Source: PWND01 sp964601515 (GTDB lineage: Bacteria > Bacteroidota > Bacteroidia > Bacteroidales > UBA7960). Taken from it: a DNA stretch of 7,500 bases. Made by a program: the position numbers and the translations under genes. Under the pieces are notes generated by a model that saw nothing but the letters and a program-made list of their open reading frames with translations, had not been told where the DNA came from and did no database searches. How positions within the stretch are numbered: position 1 is the stretch's first letter; the number at the start of each line of letters is the position of its first letter. Positions 6,703-7,500 of the stretch are shown piece after piece. The DNA is taken from the NCBI GenBank assembly GCA_964601515.1, contig CAZRNU010000143.1:1-7500 (forward strand), read 5' to 3'.

Positions 6703-7500
6703 ATGAAGCTTCCAACTTTGGGTGTGCAGCATCCTATAATGACAATAATGCTGTTTTTAGGGTTGTTTCTTTTCGGGGTATTAGCCTATCAAATGTTGCC
6801 GAGAGATGTACTGCCTGATATTGAAATGCCTGTGCTTACTGTGGTTACAATATATCCGGGTGCTTCAGCTAGTGATGTTGAGCAACAAGTTACAAAAGTG
6901 TTGGAAACTACACTTGCCGGTATCTCAAATCTTACTAATATCACTTCTCAATCAAAAGAAAATGTTTCTTTTATTTCTCTTCAGTTTGGATGGGGAAGCG
7001 ATTTGGATGAGAAAGCTAATGCTGCCAGAGATATGCTTGAGTTTGGACAAAGATATCTTCCTGCAGAGGCTCAAAAACCTATTATAATGCGAATAAACAG
7101 CGATTTGTTTCCTGTGGTGATTTATGGTATTAATGCTGATGAAAGTTATAACGATTTAGGAAGGATTGTTGACCAAGATGTTTCTAATGCTCTCAGACGT
7201 GCTGATGGTGTGGGCGCTTTGCTTGTTCTTGGGAAAATAAAGAAACAGATTCAGATTGAACTTGATCCCTTCAAATTAAAAGCATACAATTTATCTGCTG
7301 CACAAGTTTTGGCTGCACTTAAAACAGAAAATGTAAGTATTCCTGCCGGAAATATGATTGTTGGCCTCGATGATCTTGCCGTTACCGTGCCGGGTGAGTT
7401 TCTTAGCATCGAAGAGCTTGAAAATACTCCTATCAGCTCAATTACAGGCACTACAATTTATCTTAAAGATATTGCTGCTATAAAACAGGGTATTAGAGAT
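6703..7500 (+). CDS. RND efflux pump inner-membrane transporter (AcrB/HAE1-like), N-terminal part only
   Basis: I translated 266 codons from the ATG at 6703 to the window end without a stop; full-length members have about 1,000-1,050 residues, so roughly the first quarter is present. Transmembrane helix 1 spans about 11-30. It is followed by the family hallmark L-P-R-D-V-L-P-D-I-E-M-P-V-L-T-V (32-47), Y-P-G-A-S-A-S-D-V-E (51-60), and porter subdomain features: V-T-K-V-L-E-T-T-L-A-G-I (63-74), L-D-E-K-A-N-A-A-R-D (101-110), L-P-A-E-A-Q-K-P (119-126), A-D-G-V-G (167-171), and N-V-S-I-P-A-G-N (210-217). RND pumps exchange protons for substrates taken from the periplasm or outer leaflet. The proton-relay Asp residues of TM4 are beyond the window, so activity and substrate cannot be judged. 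The 11-nt gap and the partners upstream make this the pump of a three-gene exporter. Confidence 0.93.
   Translation, partial: MKLPTLGVQHPIMTIMLFLGLFLFGVLAYQMLPRDVLPDIEMPVLTVVTIYPGASASDVEQQVTKVLETTLAGISNLTNITSQSKENVSFISLQFGWGSDLDEKANAARDMLEFGQRYLPAEAQKPIIMRINSDLFPVVIYGINADESYNDLGRIVDQDVSNALRRADGVGALLVLGKIKKQIQIELDPFKLKAYNLSAAQVLAALKTENVSIPAGNMIVGLDDLAVTVPGEFLSIEELENTPISSITGTTIYLKDIAAIKQGIRD

Noticed and set aside
6377..6732. Two overlapping minus-strand ORFs of 112 and 107 codons
   Set aside because: Both are antisense to the C-terminal part of the adaptor gene, which is strongly supported in its own frame; their products resemble no family.
1..7500. Novel defence, CRISPR, phage or mobile system
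   Set aside because: All frames of substantial length are accounted for by envelope, regulator and efflux genes; there are no spaced direct repeats, transposase motifs, integrase motifs or terminal inverted repeats.

Overview
The window looks like AT-rich chromosomal DNA of a Bacteroidota bacterium (Bacteroidales/Flavobacteriia-like; genus not resolved). Three signs point there: a textbook Bacteroidota promoter (TTTG, then TAnnTTTG) before the regulator gene; signal peptides ending in F/Y-S-Q; and families common in that phylum, namely a GIN/DUF2807 lipoprotein, a long PagL-like barrel, and a lipoprotein RND adaptor encoded behind its own TolC. Gene starts have little Shine-Dalgarno sequence, also typical of the phylum.

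Layout: two divergent gene groups share a control region of about 158 bp (3345-3502). Leftward on the minus strand are a PagL-like outer-membrane acyl hydrolase (3344-2253), a GIN-domain lipoprotein whose ATG directly follows the previous stop codon (2252-1470), and a GT39-type membrane glycosyltransferase (1428-1) that runs off the left edge. All three are envelope proteins, and the first two are almost certainly co-transcribed. Rightward on the plus strand are a TetR-family repressor (3503-4108), a TolC-type outer-membrane channel (4132-5616), a lipoprotein periplasmic adaptor (5672-6691) and the N-terminal 266 residues of an AcrB-type RND pump (6703 to the right edge). Gaps are 23, 55 and 11 nt, so this is probably one operon.

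Working model: TetR likely represses its own efflux operon from sites in the divergent region and might also affect the leftward genes. The adaptor, pump and TolC channel would form a tripartite exporter through both membranes. The leftward genes would act on the outer surface: lipid A or another lipid (PagL-like), an unknown surface or periplasmic role (GIN protein), and sugar transfer from a polyprenyl-phosphate donor (GT39).

No tRNA, rRNA, CRISPR array, insertion sequence or phage gene was seen. There is no unannotated stretch over 300 bases. The most noteworthy points are the Asn at the expected acid position of the PagL-like active site, the possible shared control of lipid-modifying and efflux genes, a 16-bp tandem repeat inside the efflux operon, and a large insertion in the first extracellular loop region of the TolC homologue.
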